Shown here: positions 8,866 to 17,419 of the stretch, one piece after another
How the letters are laid out: each line of letters begins with the position of its first letter
Position numbering within the stretch: position 1 is the stretch's first letter
Source: Shewanella benthica KT99
Lineage (GTDB): Bacteria > Pseudomonadota > Gammaproteobacteria > Enterobacterales > Shewanellaceae
Reading direction: 5' to 3'
DNA: 64,000 bases
Assembly (NCBI RefSeq): GCF_000172075.1
Contig: NZ_ABIC01000002.1
Span: 62,001-126,000, forward strand
Notes under the pieces: generated by a model
The model's input: the letters and a program-made list of their open reading frames with translations, nothing else
Database searches by the model: none
What the model was told of the DNA's origin: nothing
Translations under genes and position numbers: made by a program

Positions 8866-9627
8866 ATGTCTGATGTATTTCATTTAGGCTTGACCAAAAA
8901 AATGTTAGATGGAGCAAGCTTGGCGATAGTGCCAGGGGATCCTGAACGCGTAAAGCGCATTGCCGAATTGATGGAAGGGGCGACATTTCTAGCCAGCCAT
9001 CGTGAATATACTAGTTACCTAGCATATATAGACGGTAAAGCAGTGGTTATCTGCTCAACGGGTATCGGTGGTCCATCGACATCTATTGCCGTTGAGGAGC
9101 TCGCTCAGTTGGGTGTGACGACTTTCTTACGCGTCGGCACTACGGGCGCAATTCAACCTCAAGTTAATGTTGGTGATGTGATAGTGACACAGGCATCGGT
9201 ACGTTTGGATGGTGCAAGCTTGCACTTCGCTCCTATGGAGTACCCTGCCGTTGCTGACTTTGAATGTACTACCGCTATGGTAGCTGCGTGTCGCGAAGCT
9301 GGTCTTGAACCACATATCGGCATTACCGCATCCTCAGATACCTTCTATCCAGGTCAAGAGCGTTACGATACGGTTTCCGGTCGTGTGACACGTCAGTTCA
9401 AAGGCTCGATGCAAGAGTGGCAAGACTTGGGCGTGTTGAACTATGAGATGGAATCATCGACCCTATTCACCATGTGTGCTTCTCAAGGCTGGCGTGCCGC
9501 CTGTGTTGCGGGTGTTATCGTCAATCGTACTCAGCAGGAGATCCCTGATGAAGCTATGATGAAGAAAACTGAGGTCAGTGCCATCTCGATCGTTGTTGCG
9601 GCGGCGAAGAAATTACTGGCTGAATAA
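8866..9627 (+). CDS. udp: Uridine phosphorylase
   Basis: A 253-residue protein, the same length as E. coli Udp and very similar over its whole length. It catalyses phosphorolysis of uridine to uracil and ribose-1-phosphate (pyrimidine salvage, cytosol). Visible family motifs are [16 protein letters not shown] (phosphate-binding glycine/aspartate), [37 protein letters not shown] and the uracil/ribose site [20 protein letters not shown]. The ATG giving [16 protein letters not shown] is preferred over one 18 bases upstream because it matches the family N-terminus and follows an AAAGGGG site. It is a single-gene unit between a CRP-like site and a terminator. Confidence 0.97.
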   Translation: MSDVFHLGLTKKMLDGASLAIVPGDPERVKRIAELMEGATFLASHREYTSYLAYIDGKAVVICSTGIGGPSTSIAVEELAQLGVTTFLRVGTTGAIQPQVNVGDVIVTQASVRLDGASLHFAPMEYPAVADFECTTAMVAACREAGLEPHIGITASSDTFYPGQERYDTVSGRVTRQFKGSMQEWQDLGVLNYEMESSTLFTMCASQGWRAACVAGVIVNRTQQEIPDEAMMKKTEVSAISIVVAAAKKLLAE

Positions 9628-9690
9628 AATCAGTGAGAGCTTCCCTGCAATTAGCTCTAATTAGAGCTATATAGCGAGTAATACAGATAT

Positions 9691-9720
9691 AAAGAAGGCG
9701 CCTCAGGCGCCTTCTTTATT
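9691..9720 (+). terminator. Rho-independent terminator after udp
   Basis: A perfect 12-bp stem (AAAGAAGGCGCC / GGCGCCTTCTTT) with loop TCA, followed by ATT. Because the stem ends in A and T tracts it could work in both directions. Confidence 0.9.
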
Positions 9721-10150
9721 AGTGATTAGAAATGGTATTTTTCGATCACAGAATAGTGGGGTTACTCTATGCCGTTAACACCACTAAATAAAGCCATTTC
9801 GTGTCCATCTCAAATCCTTTCTATATGTCTCTATGGCGTATTTTTTATCTATAATTTTAAGTATTTAAATTTACAGAAAATTTAATTTACTCATTTCTGC
9901 TAATCAGTTTTTATTCGAAGCATCTAAGGTAAAGTATCGTTAGTACTTGGTTGGACTGAAGCTGTCTCGTGCAGCCAGAGCTTAAGGGGATGAATAAAAA
10001 CAATAATCAATAGTTAGGCTAATTCTTTTTAATCAAGCTATTGTGGCAACTGCAACCCAGTTTATGTTCATGTTCGACATATTATGTCGCGAAAGCTGTT
10101 AACTGCTGATATAGTGGTTTTTTATGGAAACCATGATTTCAGGGGGAAAT
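9721..10150. other. Long AT-rich intergenic region before the NfeD-SPFH operon
   Basis: There is no convincing open frame or RNA. Apart from one 15-bp palindrome near its right end, listed separately, I see no structure. A TATAGT about 40 bases before the nfeD-like start could be a -10 element. Confidence 0.5.
10075..10089. promoter_or_regulatory. 15-bp palindrome upstream of the NfeD-SPFH operon
   Basis: CGACATATTATGTCG is a perfect odd palindrome (CGACATA, T, TATGTCG). It lies about 60 bases before the operon start, a plausible operator position. No specific regulator is recognised, and a chance occurrence cannot be excluded. Confidence 0.3.
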
Positions 10151-10621
10151 ATGGAGTTGTCTAATCCCATCATCATCTGGGCCTATCTGGGTGTTTTTTT
10201 GATGCTGGCAGAGATAATGATCCCGGGTGGCATTGTCATCTTACTCGGCGGTGCATGTTTAGTGGTTGCTGGAGCACTGGCTGTCGGGTTCGTCGATGGG
10301 ATCGTGCAGGCGTTGACCCTGTGGTTTATTGCATCTATCGTCCTATTACTGAGCTTTAGACAAGTGACTCAGAAATTGGTCGGTGGAGATGTTCATGTGG
10401 CCAATACTGATGAGGAGTTGGAGCTCTATAACCAAATCGCTCTAGTTAAACAGGCAATAGGACCAGCGCAGAAGCAGGGGCGTATCGAGTTTCAAGGAAC
10501 TGAATGGTCAGCGCTAGGTGATGGCAGTGAAATCGCAGCCGGAACTCGAGTGCGTATCATCTGCAGAGAGAATATAGGCTTTGTTGTCGAGCCTTATGAA
10601 GGGACAGAATACACCAAATAA
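10151..10621 (+). CDS. Short NfeD-family membrane protein
   Basis: A 156-residue protein of the short NfeD class (no protease domain). Two to three transmembrane helices fill the first 75 residues (IIIWAYLGVFLMLAEIMIPG; GIVILLGGACLVVAGALAVG; LTLWFIASIVLLLSF). The C-terminal OB-fold follows, with GRIEFQGTEWSALGDGSEIA and the G-T-R-V-R-I strand. NfeD proteins partner with SPFH/stomatin proteins, and two such genes follow directly. A start 27 bases earlier is possible, but the chosen ATG has an AGGGGG site. The role is probably membrane microdomain or quality-control scaffolding. Confidence 0.88.
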   Translation: MELSNPIIIWAYLGVFLMLAEIMIPGGIVILLGGACLVVAGALAVGFVDGIVQALTLWFIASIVLLLSFRQVTQKLVGGDVHVANTDEELELYNQIALVKQAIGPAQKQGRIEFQGTEWSALGDGSEIAAGTRVRIICRENIGFVVEPYEGTEYTK

Positions 10622-10669
10622 GCCGTTATCAGTTAAAAGCCGATTAATTAATAAGTAAGGATGAAATCT

Positions 10670-11617
10670 ATGTTTGTGTTTACCCTATTTGTACTGTTTA
10701 TCTTTTTTCTGCTCTATAAGTTAATGTTAATTGTCCCGATGCGCGAAGTGAATGTTATCGAGCGTTTAGGAAAGTTTCGTGCCGTACTACAACCTGGTTT
10801 TCATTTCCTGATCCCCTTCTTCGACAGGGTCGCATATAAGCATGAGATCCGTGAGCAGGTCTTAGATGTGCCACCCCAGAACTGTATCTCGAAAGACAAC
10901 ACTCAGCTTGAGGTCGATGGTTTAGTCTATCTCAAGGTGATGGATGGCAAGCTTGCCAGTTACGGCATCGAAAACTACCGCCTTGCTGCGGTTAATCTAG
11001 CCCAGACAACCATGCGTTCTGAGATAGGTAAATTGAACTTGAGTCAGACGTTTTCAGAGCGAGATAGCCTTAACGAGTCCATCGTTCGTGAGATAGATAA
11101 GGCCTCCGCCACATGGGGGATCAAGGTACTTAGGTATGAGATAAAGAACATCACTCCCTCGAGACACGTTATTCACACTTTAGAGAAGCAGATGGAGGCA
11201 GAGCGAAGAAAGCGCGCCGAGATCACCTTAGCCAATGCCGAAAAAGCGGCGATGATCAACCTATCTGAAGGTGAGAGGCAGGAAGCTATCAATGTCTCCG
11301 AGGGTCAGAAGCAGAAGCGTATCAACGAGGCTAAGGGTACGGCGAGGGAGATCAGCATCGTCGCCAAGGCGAAAGCGGAAGGTATGGAGATGTTGTCGAC
11401 GGCATTGGCCGTGAATGGCGGTAATGATGCAATGAATATGCAGTTAAAAGAACAGTTTATCGGGCAGCTGGGTAAGATTTTACAGGAGGCTGATATCTCA
11501 GTTGTGCCAGCCGAAATGGCTAAGTTGGAAGGTTTTTTTGAGGGGATGGAGCAGGTGACACATGCAATAAGCTCCTCTTCGGCAAAGACTAATACAGTGA
11601 AAGGAGCTTGCTCATGA
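10670..11617 (+). CDS. SPFH/Band 7 (stomatin-like) membrane protein, first copy
   Basis: A stomatin/QmcA-type protein of about 315 residues. One N-terminal transmembrane helix (FVFTLFVLFIFFLLYKLMLI) is followed by the SPFH domain (VNVIERLGKFRAVLQPGFHF, then the YRLAAVNLAQTTMRSEIGKL segment). A charged helical coiled coil with the repeated LSEGERQEAINVSEGQKQ pattern completes it. An ATG nine bases upstream touches the AAGG site, so the second ATG, 8 bases from AAGGA, is preferred. It follows nfeD by about 50 bases and overlaps the next SPFH gene by four bases. Such proteins form oligomeric cages or scaffolds in the inner membrane with NfeD. Confidence 0.9.
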   Translation: MFVFTLFVLFIFFLLYKLMLIVPMREVNVIERLGKFRAVLQPGFHFLIPFFDRVAYKHEIREQVLDVPPQNCISKDNTQLEVDGLVYLKVMDGKLASYGIENYRLAAVNLAQTTMRSEIGKLNLSQTFSERDSLNESIVREIDKASATWGIKVLRYEIKNITPSRHVIHTLEKQMEAERRKRAEITLANAEKAAMINLSEGERQEAINVSEGQKQKRINEAKGTAREISIVAKAKAEGMEMLSTALAVNGGNDAMNMQLKEQFIGQLGKILQEADISVVPAEMAKLEGFFEGMEQVTHAISSSSAKTNTVKGACS

Positions 11618-12555
11618 TTACAGGAATAAATACAGATTTTATCGTGTTGGGTATTTGGGGGCTTATCTTCGCCATCTTCGTCATCAAATTATTTCAATCT
11701 ATTCGCCTAGTGCCAACGAAATCGGCCTTTATCGTCGAGCGTTTAGGCAAATATCATTCTACCTTGGACGCAGGCTTCCATGCCTTGATCCCCTTCGTCG
11801 ATAAGGTGACTTATATCCATGAGCTAAAAGAGGAAACCATAGATGTACCACCACAGGAGTGTTTCTCAAGCGATGAGGTGAATGTTGAGGTCGATGGGGT
11901 GATCTATATCTCGGTGATAGATCCGGTTAAAGCCAGTTACGGAATCACAGATTATCGTTATGCGGCCATTCAATTAGCCCAGACGACGACGCGTTCTGTC
12001 ATAGGTACTTTAGCCTTAGATCGTACCTTCGAAGAGCGTGATGTGATTAGCGCCAAGGTGGTCGAAGTATTAGACCAGGCGGGGGCTACATGGGGTATTA
12101 GAGTCCATCGTTATGAAATCAAAAATATCACTCCACCCGATACGGTAAAAAAAGCCATGGAGATGCAGGTGAATGCCGAGCGTGAACGCCGTGCCTTACT
12201 CGCCAAGAGCGAGGGTGATAAGCAGAGTAAGATCAATCGCTCAGAGGGTATCAAGGCTGAGATGATTAACCTTTCTGAAGGTGAGATGCAACGTCGCATC
12301 AATGAAGCAGAGGGTAAAGCTGAGGAGATATTAACTATTTCTCGCGCAACCGCCGAATCTATCGAACGTATAGCAGAAGTCATCTCCGCCCCAGGGGGGC
12401 AAAATGTGGTACGTATGCAACTCGGGGCTCAATACCTTAAGCAACTCGATGGCTTGAGTCATAGCGCTAGTAAAATAGTGCTACCTGGCAATATGATGGA
12501 CTTCGATTATTGGATGGGCAGCATTGGCCTTAAGGAAGATAATCCCAAGGCCTAG
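11614..12555 (+). CDS. SPFH/Band 7 (stomatin-like) membrane protein, second copy
   Basis: A 313-residue paralogue of the preceding gene with the same design: N-terminal helix (FIVLGIWGLIFAIFVIKLF), SPFH domain (SAFIVERLGKYHSTLDAGFH; YRYAAIQLAQTTTRSVIGTL) and coiled coil (INRSEGIKAEMINLSEGEMQ). It begins in an ATGA overlap with the first copy, with GGAG 8 bases before the ATG, so translation is coupled. Equal length and order suggest that the two subunits form a mixed oligomer, as known for HflK/HflC; that is inference. These are not HflK/HflC themselves. Confidence 0.9.
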   Translation: MITGINTDFIVLGIWGLIFAIFVIKLFQSIRLVPTKSAFIVERLGKYHSTLDAGFHALIPFVDKVTYIHELKEETIDVPPQECFSSDEVNVEVDGVIYISVIDPVKASYGITDYRYAAIQLAQTTTRSVIGTLALDRTFEERDVISAKVVEVLDQAGATWGIRVHRYEIKNITPPDTVKKAMEMQVNAERERRALLAKSEGDKQSKINRSEGIKAEMINLSEGEMQRRINEAEGKAEEILTISRATAESIERIAEVISAPGGQNVVRMQLGAQYLKQLDGLSHSASKIVLPGNMMDFDYWMGSIGLKEDNPKA

Positions 12556-12598
12556 TTAGCTGTTATAGCTGATGCTATTAATGGTTTGAACTCATATT

Positions 12599-12636
12599 AA
12601 AAAGACGTGCTCGACTCGAGTATGTCTTTTTTTTAC
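12599..12636 (+). terminator. Terminator of the NfeD-SPFH operon
   Basis: AAAAAGAC pairs with GTCTTTTT around an inner CTCG/CGAG helix, followed by a run of T. It lies about 45 bases after the last stop codon. Confidence 0.7.
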
Positions 12637-12666
12637 TCATTGTTCCGTCCTGAGTGCATAATCACC

Positions 12667-12716
12667 ATTGATGCTCATTGATGCTCATTGATGCTCATTG
12701 ATGCTCATTGATGCTC
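12667..12716 (+). repeat. Five tandem copies of a 10-bp repeat
   Basis: ATTGATGCTC is repeated five times without a single mismatch, in the gap between the SPFH terminator and the Rid gene. Ten bases is close to one helical turn. It is non-coding and has no recognised function; copy number could vary by slippage. Confidence 0.95.
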
Positions 12717-12896
12717 ATCGAGAGTTAGCGCGGCGCCTTCTATGGTGTGATGACGTAATGCATGCCCAAGATGGTCGATTAATTACTGATGAACCTTGCC
12801 GCTTCTCTGTCTCATTTTTAGCTATCAATGCTCGATACTTGAGGTTCTTATCGGTAAGATAGCCCTCTTTTTAACTCCCCTTATTAAGGCATTTCA

Positions 12897-13250
12897 ATGA
12901 CAATTGAACGTTTAGAAACGGCTACCCGCATGAGTCGTATCGTTAAGCATAATGGCACTATTTATCTCTGTGGTCAGGTATGTAAAGACGCCAATCAAGG
13001 CATCACTGAGCAGGCATCCAGCATGCTGGAAAAAGTTGATGCTCTGCTTGAACAGGCGGGAAGTGATAGAGAGCATATTCTTTCTGCGACAATTTATATC
13101 AAGGATATGCAGTACTTCGCCGAGATGAATGCGGTATGGGATGCCTGGGTTCCCGAGGGGCATGCACCGGCTCGTGCTTGTGTCGAGGCTAAGATGGCCC
13201 GCGATGTTTTATTAGTCGAGATATCAGTGGTGGCGGCAGAAAAGGTCTAA
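12897..13250 (+). CDS. RidA/YjgF-family protein, YoaB type
   Basis: A 117-residue member of the Rid superfamily, closest in feel to E. coli YoaB: it starts [20 protein letters not shown], then [20 protein letters not shown], a central [20 protein letters not shown] strand-helix and the [11 protein letters not shown] segment. The Arg in PARACVEA corresponds to the residue that binds the substrate carboxylate in RidA; RidA proteins hydrolyse reactive enamine/imine intermediates such as those from threonine deaminase. Whether this subgroup is catalytic is uncertain. It stands alone upstream of uvrD. Confidence 0.88.
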   Translation: MTIERLETATRMSRIVKHNGTIYLCGQVCKDANQGITEQASSMLEKVDALLEQAGSDREHILSATIYIKDMQYFAEMNAVWDAWVPEGHAPARACVEAKMARDVLLVEISVVAAEKV

Positions 13251-13254
13251 ACAA

Positions 13255-13310
13255 GGTTTTAGACCCTAGAACCTTGATCCTAGGGCCTCGTTGCTAGGAT
13301 CTCATCCCCT
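13255..13310. repeat. CTAG-rich intergenic sequence before uvrD
   Basis: Three CTAG tetramers are packed into about 50 bases (ACCCTAGAACC, TCCTAGGGCC, TTGCTAGGAT). A longer stretch of the same style lies between ilvE and ilvD. The two share words such as CCTAGAACC/AACCTAGG, so they look like members of one degenerate repeat family. Confidence 0.5.
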
Positions 13311-13350
13311 GCTCCTGTTATACTGCTTCCTCGATTTTTTGGAGGCAAGA

Positions 13351-15516
13351 ATGGACGTATCTTCTTTACTAGACGGCCTGAATGATGAACAGCGATCAGT
13401 CGTAGGGGCACCCCAATCCAGCATGTTGGTATTGGCGGGGGCTGGCAGTGGCAAGACTCGGGTATTGACCCACAGAATTGCCTGGCTGATGCAGGTCGAA
13501 CAGCAGAGTCCATATTCAATTTTAGCGGTAACCTTCACCAATAAAGCGGCGGCAGAGATGCGCGAGCGAGTGGAGAAGGTCAGTGGTAGCAATATGGGCC
13601 GCATGTGGATAGGGACCTTCCACGGTTTAGCTCATCGTCTGCTAAGAACCCATTATAAAGACGCTAACTTGCCACAGACGTTTCAGATCATCGACTCAGA
13701 TGACCAGTTACGCCTAATCAAACGTATTCTTAAGAGCCTACATTTAGATGAGAAGCAATATCCACCTCGCCAAGCCCAGGGCTACATCAACGGCAAGAAA
13801 GATCAGGGATTAAGGCCAAAGCATATCGATGCGGCTGGTTTCCCAATAGAGCAGAATCTATTGCAGATCTATCAAGTTTATCAAGAGTCCTGCGATAGAT
13901 CCGGTCTGGTCGACTTTGCCGAAATTCTATTACGTGCCCATGAGTTATGGCTCAACAAGCCCCATGTACTTAAACATTATCAAGACAGGTTTAAGAATAT
14001 TTTGGTGGACGAGTTTCAGGATACCAACGCGATTCAGTATGCCTGGATCCGTGTGCTGGCGGGCGAAGGTGCCAATGTGATGATTGTCGGCGATGACGAT
14101 CAGTCCATCTATGGTTGGCGCGGTGCTCAAGTCGAGAATTTACACAAGTTCCTGGTGGATTTCCCCAAGGCTACCACCATACGTCTGGAGCAAAACTATC
14201 GTTCCACCGGTCATATCCTTAAAGCCTCTAACGCATTGATCGCCAATAACCCAGATCGCTTGGGCAAGAAATTGTGGACCCAAGATAAAGACGGCGAGCC
14301 CATCTCAATATACTGTGCATTTAATGAGATGGATGAAGCGCGATTTATCGTGGGACGCATCAGTGATTGGCACGATATGGGCGGAGGCCTAAGTGGTTGC
14401 GCCATTCTGTATCGTTCTAACGCTCAGTCTCGAGTATTAGAAGAAGCCTTGCTCCACAAGGGCTTAGCCTATCGTATCTATGGTGGCCTGAGATTTTTCG
14501 AGCGCCAAGAGATCAAAGATGCCATGAGTTATCTGCGTCTCATCAATAATAAAGATGATGATGCGGCCTTCGAGCGAGTGGTCAATACTCCTGCTCGCGG
14601 GATTGGTGGGCGCACACTAGATATCTTACGTGCTACCGCAAGGCAGCAGCAATTAACCCTGTGGCAAACTTGCTTACGCGCCATCGAAGAGAAGCTGCTC
14701 AGTGGCCGTGCGGCTAATGCTGTACGTGGCTTCATGGACCTCATCGTAGAGATGCAGCAAGATACTCAAGAGATGACTCTGCATCGTACCACCGACCATA
14801 TCATTGCCAAGTCAGGCCTCAAGGCCATGTATGAGGCAGAGAAAGGCGAAAAGGCGCGTTCTCGTGTGGAAAACCTCGATGAACTCGTGACTGCTGCGCG
14901 TACCTTTATCATGCCCGAAGAGATAGAAGATATGGGTGAGCTTAGTGCTTTCCTATCTCATGCGGCGCTAGAGGCCGGAGAGGGGCAGGCGGATGCATTT
15001 ACCGATGCGGTGCAGCTGATGACATTGCATTCGGCTAAAGGCCTGGAGTTTCCAGTGGTGTTTATGTCGGGTGTCGAAGAGGGACTATTCCCCAGCCAGA
15101 TGGCTATGGATGAGGGGGATAGACTCGATGAAGAGCGTCGTCTCTGTTATGTAGGCATGACCCGGGCCATGGAGAAGCTGTACATCACGCATGCCGAGAC
15201 GCGTCGAATCTATGGCAGGGAAAATATCTCCAGACCATCACGCTTCATCAAAGAGATCCCAACTGAGCATGTGGTGGAGATCCGCCTTAAAACTCAGGTA
15301 AGCGCCCCCCGAAGAAGCACTAGTACCCTTACTCGTAGCATAGTGGTGAATGACTCGGGCTTTAAGGTTGGCCAAGGGGTGATGCACCATAAGTTCGGTG
15401 AAGGAAAGGTGACGAATACCGAGGGCAGTGGTTCCCAAGCCAGAGTACAAGTCAATTTCTATGATGTCGGCAGTAAGTGGCTGGTTGTTGCCTATGCTCG
15501 ACTGGAGACTTGCTGA
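13351..15516 (+). CDS. uvrD: DNA helicase II UvrD
   Basis: A 721-residue superfamily 1A 3'-to-5' helicase acting in nucleotide excision repair, methyl-directed mismatch repair and removal of RecA filaments; E. coli UvrD has 720. Motifs in order: Q-motif LNDEQRSVV, Walker A AGAGSGKT, motif Ia [15 protein letters not shown], motif II VDEFQDTN, motif [17 protein letters not shown], motif IV RLEQNYRST, motif V LMTLHSAKGLEFPVVF and motif VI CYVGMTRAMEKLYI. The C-terminal VGQGVMHHKFGEGKV tail (Tudor-like) is typical of UvrD and separates it from Rep. The start gives MDVSSLLDGLNDEQ after a GGAGG site; a start 60 bases earlier adds a non-homologous leader. Confidence 0.97.
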   Translation: MDVSSLLDGLNDEQRSVVGAPQSSMLVLAGAGSGKTRVLTHRIAWLMQVEQQSPYSILAVTFTNKAAAEMRERVEKVSGSNMGRMWIGTFHGLAHRLLRTHYKDANLPQTFQIIDSDDQLRLIKRILKSLHLDEKQYPPRQAQGYINGKKDQGLRPKHIDAAGFPIEQNLLQIYQVYQESCDRSGLVDFAEILLRAHELWLNKPHVLKHYQDRFKNILVDEFQDTNAIQYAWIRVLAGEGANVMIVGDDDQSIYGWRGAQVENLHKFLVDFPKATTIRLEQNYRSTGHILKASNALIANNPDRLGKKLWTQDKDGEPISIYCAFNEMDEARFIVGRISDWHDMGGGLSGCAILYRSNAQSRVLEEALLHKGLAYRIYGGLRFFERQEIKDAMSYLRLINNKDDDAAFERVVNTPARGIGGRTLDILRATARQQQLTLWQTCLRAIEEKLLSGRAANAVRGFMDLIVEMQQDTQEMTLHRTTDHIIAKSGLKAMYEAEKGEKARSRVENLDELVTAARTFIMPEEIEDMGELSAFLSHAALEAGEGQADAFTDAVQLMTLHSAKGLEFPVVFMSGVEEGLFPSQMAMDEGDRLDEERRLCYVGMTRAMEKLYITHAETRRIYGRENISRPSRFIKEIPTEHVVEIRLKTQVSAPRRSTSTLTRSIVVNDSGFKVGQGVMHHKFGEGKVTNTEGSGSQARVQVNFYDVGSKWLVVAYARLETC

Positions 15517-15625
15517 TAAGCGGTATAATCCTTGAATGTGTCGGTCATAATGGCATTTATGATGCTTAACAAGGTTAGATTTAGAACGTTAAATTGAGCG
15601 TTTGAGCAGTATTGGGAGAGCCTGA

Positions 15626-16492
15626 ATGATGAGTTTTTTAAAGGGAAAGTTAGACGTTTATATGCGTCTTTCCCGTATGGATCGCCCAATAGGGACCTTA
15701 TTGCTGTTGTGGCCGTGTCTGATGGCGTTGATATTAGCCGCAGATGGCATGCCCGATCTTAAGGTGCTGGTGATCTTTATTTTAGGTGTGGTGGTGATGC
15801 GGGCTTGCGGTTGTATCATTAACGATTACGCCGATAGGGAGCTCGACTCCCACGTAGACAGGACTAAGTCCCGGCCCCTGGCCAGTGGCGAGATATCCAG
15901 CAAAGAAGCGCTGCTATTATTTGCGGTAATGGGGCTATTTGCCTTCGGCTTAGTCTTGATGCTCAATCCTCTGGTGGTCCAGCTATCTGTCGTTGGCATC
16001 ATATTGACTGTCATATACCCCTTTACTAAGCGCTTTACCAACATGCCGCAGATGTTTCTCGGTGTGGTATGGAGTTGGTCAATTCCTATGGCATACGCGG
16101 CGCAAACTGGCAGTGTTCCTGCCGAAGCCTGGTGGTTATTCTTCGCCAACTGGTGCTGGACCGTAGCCTACGACACCATGTATGCCATGGTGGACAGAGA
16201 AGATGATTTGAAAGTTGGTATCAAGTCCACGGCTATCCTATTTGGTCAATATGATAGGCAGATCATTGGCTTGTTTCAGCTCGCCGCGCTCGCCTGTTTT
16301 ATTACGGCGGGTTGGGCGGCAGACCGTGGCCTGGTATATGGTTTAGGTGTGATCACTTTTGTTGGTTTTAGCCTCTATCAACAGAAGCTTATTTTCGCCA
16401 GGGAGCGGGCTCCCTGTTTCAAGGCGTTTCTCAATAATAACTGGGCAGGTCTAGTCCTGTTTGTTGCCTTAGGTGTCGATTACCTTATCTAA
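15626..16492 (+). CDS. ubiA: 4-hydroxybenzoate octaprenyltransferase
   Basis: A 288-residue polytopic inner-membrane prenyltransferase of ubiquinone synthesis, joining 4-hydroxybenzoate and the polyprenyl chain. The first aspartate-rich motif is [20 protein letters not shown] and the second is [14 protein letters not shown]; both bind the Mg-diphosphate. About eight to nine transmembrane helices are visible. The N-terminus [20 protein letters not shown] is diagnostic of UbiA. UbiC, often next to it, is not here; the gene follows uvrD by about 110 bases, perhaps from its own promoter. Two adjacent ATG codons make the exact start uncertain by one residue. Confidence 0.96.
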   Translation: MMSFLKGKLDVYMRLSRMDRPIGTLLLLWPCLMALILAADGMPDLKVLVIFILGVVVMRACGCIINDYADRELDSHVDRTKSRPLASGEISSKEALLLFAVMGLFAFGLVLMLNPLVVQLSVVGIILTVIYPFTKRFTNMPQMFLGVVWSWSIPMAYAAQTGSVPAEAWWLFFANWCWTVAYDTMYAMVDREDDLKVGIKSTAILFGQYDRQIIGLFQLAALACFITAGWAADRGLVYGLGVITFVGFSLYQQKLIFARERAPCFKAFLNNNWAGLVLFVALGVDYLI

Positions 16493-16782
16493 ACTTTTCA
16501 AGATATTGAGCCTTAGCTTTCTCCTGTTTTTCTGCTCCTTTCTCTATACTTAATCTAGTGTGACTGCAGTCATTTTTACGAATATGGTTGTATCATTCTT
16601 ACATTCACTGGTATTAGATGGCTTAACTCTATTTTACCGTTGAAAGTAGACGCATATCTCGTTTGCAGTGATTCGTTTGGTATTTTACTACAATGTTAGG
16701 TTATTATTTGTTCTCTCTCTCATGGTTAGAGTGAGTTTTATAGAAAAAGTAAATGGAATTAGTTAGTTGTATGGAGGGAATC

Positions 16783-17340
16783 ATGGCCTATTCAGGTACG
16801 GCTTTTGCAGCAGGAGAGTGGCTACTCTTCGAGTTTATTTTGGCTATCGGTGTCGCCGCACTTATCCTTTTTTGGTTGATCTTGACTCATTTTAAGCGCC
16901 AGGGATTTTTGTCCTGGGGTCTGGTGATTCTGGCGAGTGCCGGGATGGTGAGTCTATGTATACATAGTCGCTTGAATGCCTTACAGCTAGATAGATTGCT
17001 GTCTCAAGGGAAGAGCATAGAGATTATCCATGGTGAGTTTCATTATGGATAGTATCACTTTCCCTACATGGCGGAGCATGGCATAGATTATCGTGAGATC
17101 AGCCTGGATGGTAGAATCATAAAGCTCTATCAGTCTGGTTACCTGCCAAATACACATTGTTATCGTGATTTTTATAGTGGTAATAACTTCGATGATAATG
17201 TGAATCTGCGTCTCTATATTCATTGGTTCGAGCGTGAGTATCAATTTCAGCAACAGACTTACAAACTCAATGCACCTTGCATCATTAAAATTGAACGGCT
17301 CAAAGCCACTGCTAATATATCACTTGCCACCGCGAGCTAA
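16783..17340 (+). pseudogene. Membrane protein of unknown function interrupted by an in-frame TAG
   Basis: From a strong GGAGGG site, the frame encodes MAYSGTAFAAGEWLLFEFIL and two transmembrane helices (residues about 12-35 and 45-65). It reaches a TAG at 17050-17052 and then continues in the same frame for 95 codons (YHFPYMAEHGIDYREISLDG onward) to a normal TAA. The read-through product would be 184 residues plus the amber position. Both halves look like one protein, with a soluble C-terminal domain after the membrane part. It could be a fresh pseudogene, a sequencing error or a suppressed stop. I do not recognise the family. Confidence 0.6.
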
Positions 17341-17419
17341 TGTATATTTTCGTTATAAACATGCCCTTAGAAATAGATATTGTGTAACATAGTGACAACA
17401 TCTATTCGCTGGGGGATCT

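Noticed and set aside
13311..13350. Possible LexA box upstream of uvrD (CTGTTATACTGC...)
   Set aside because: Only the left CTGT half is present; the right half lacks ACAG, so no SOS box can be supported.
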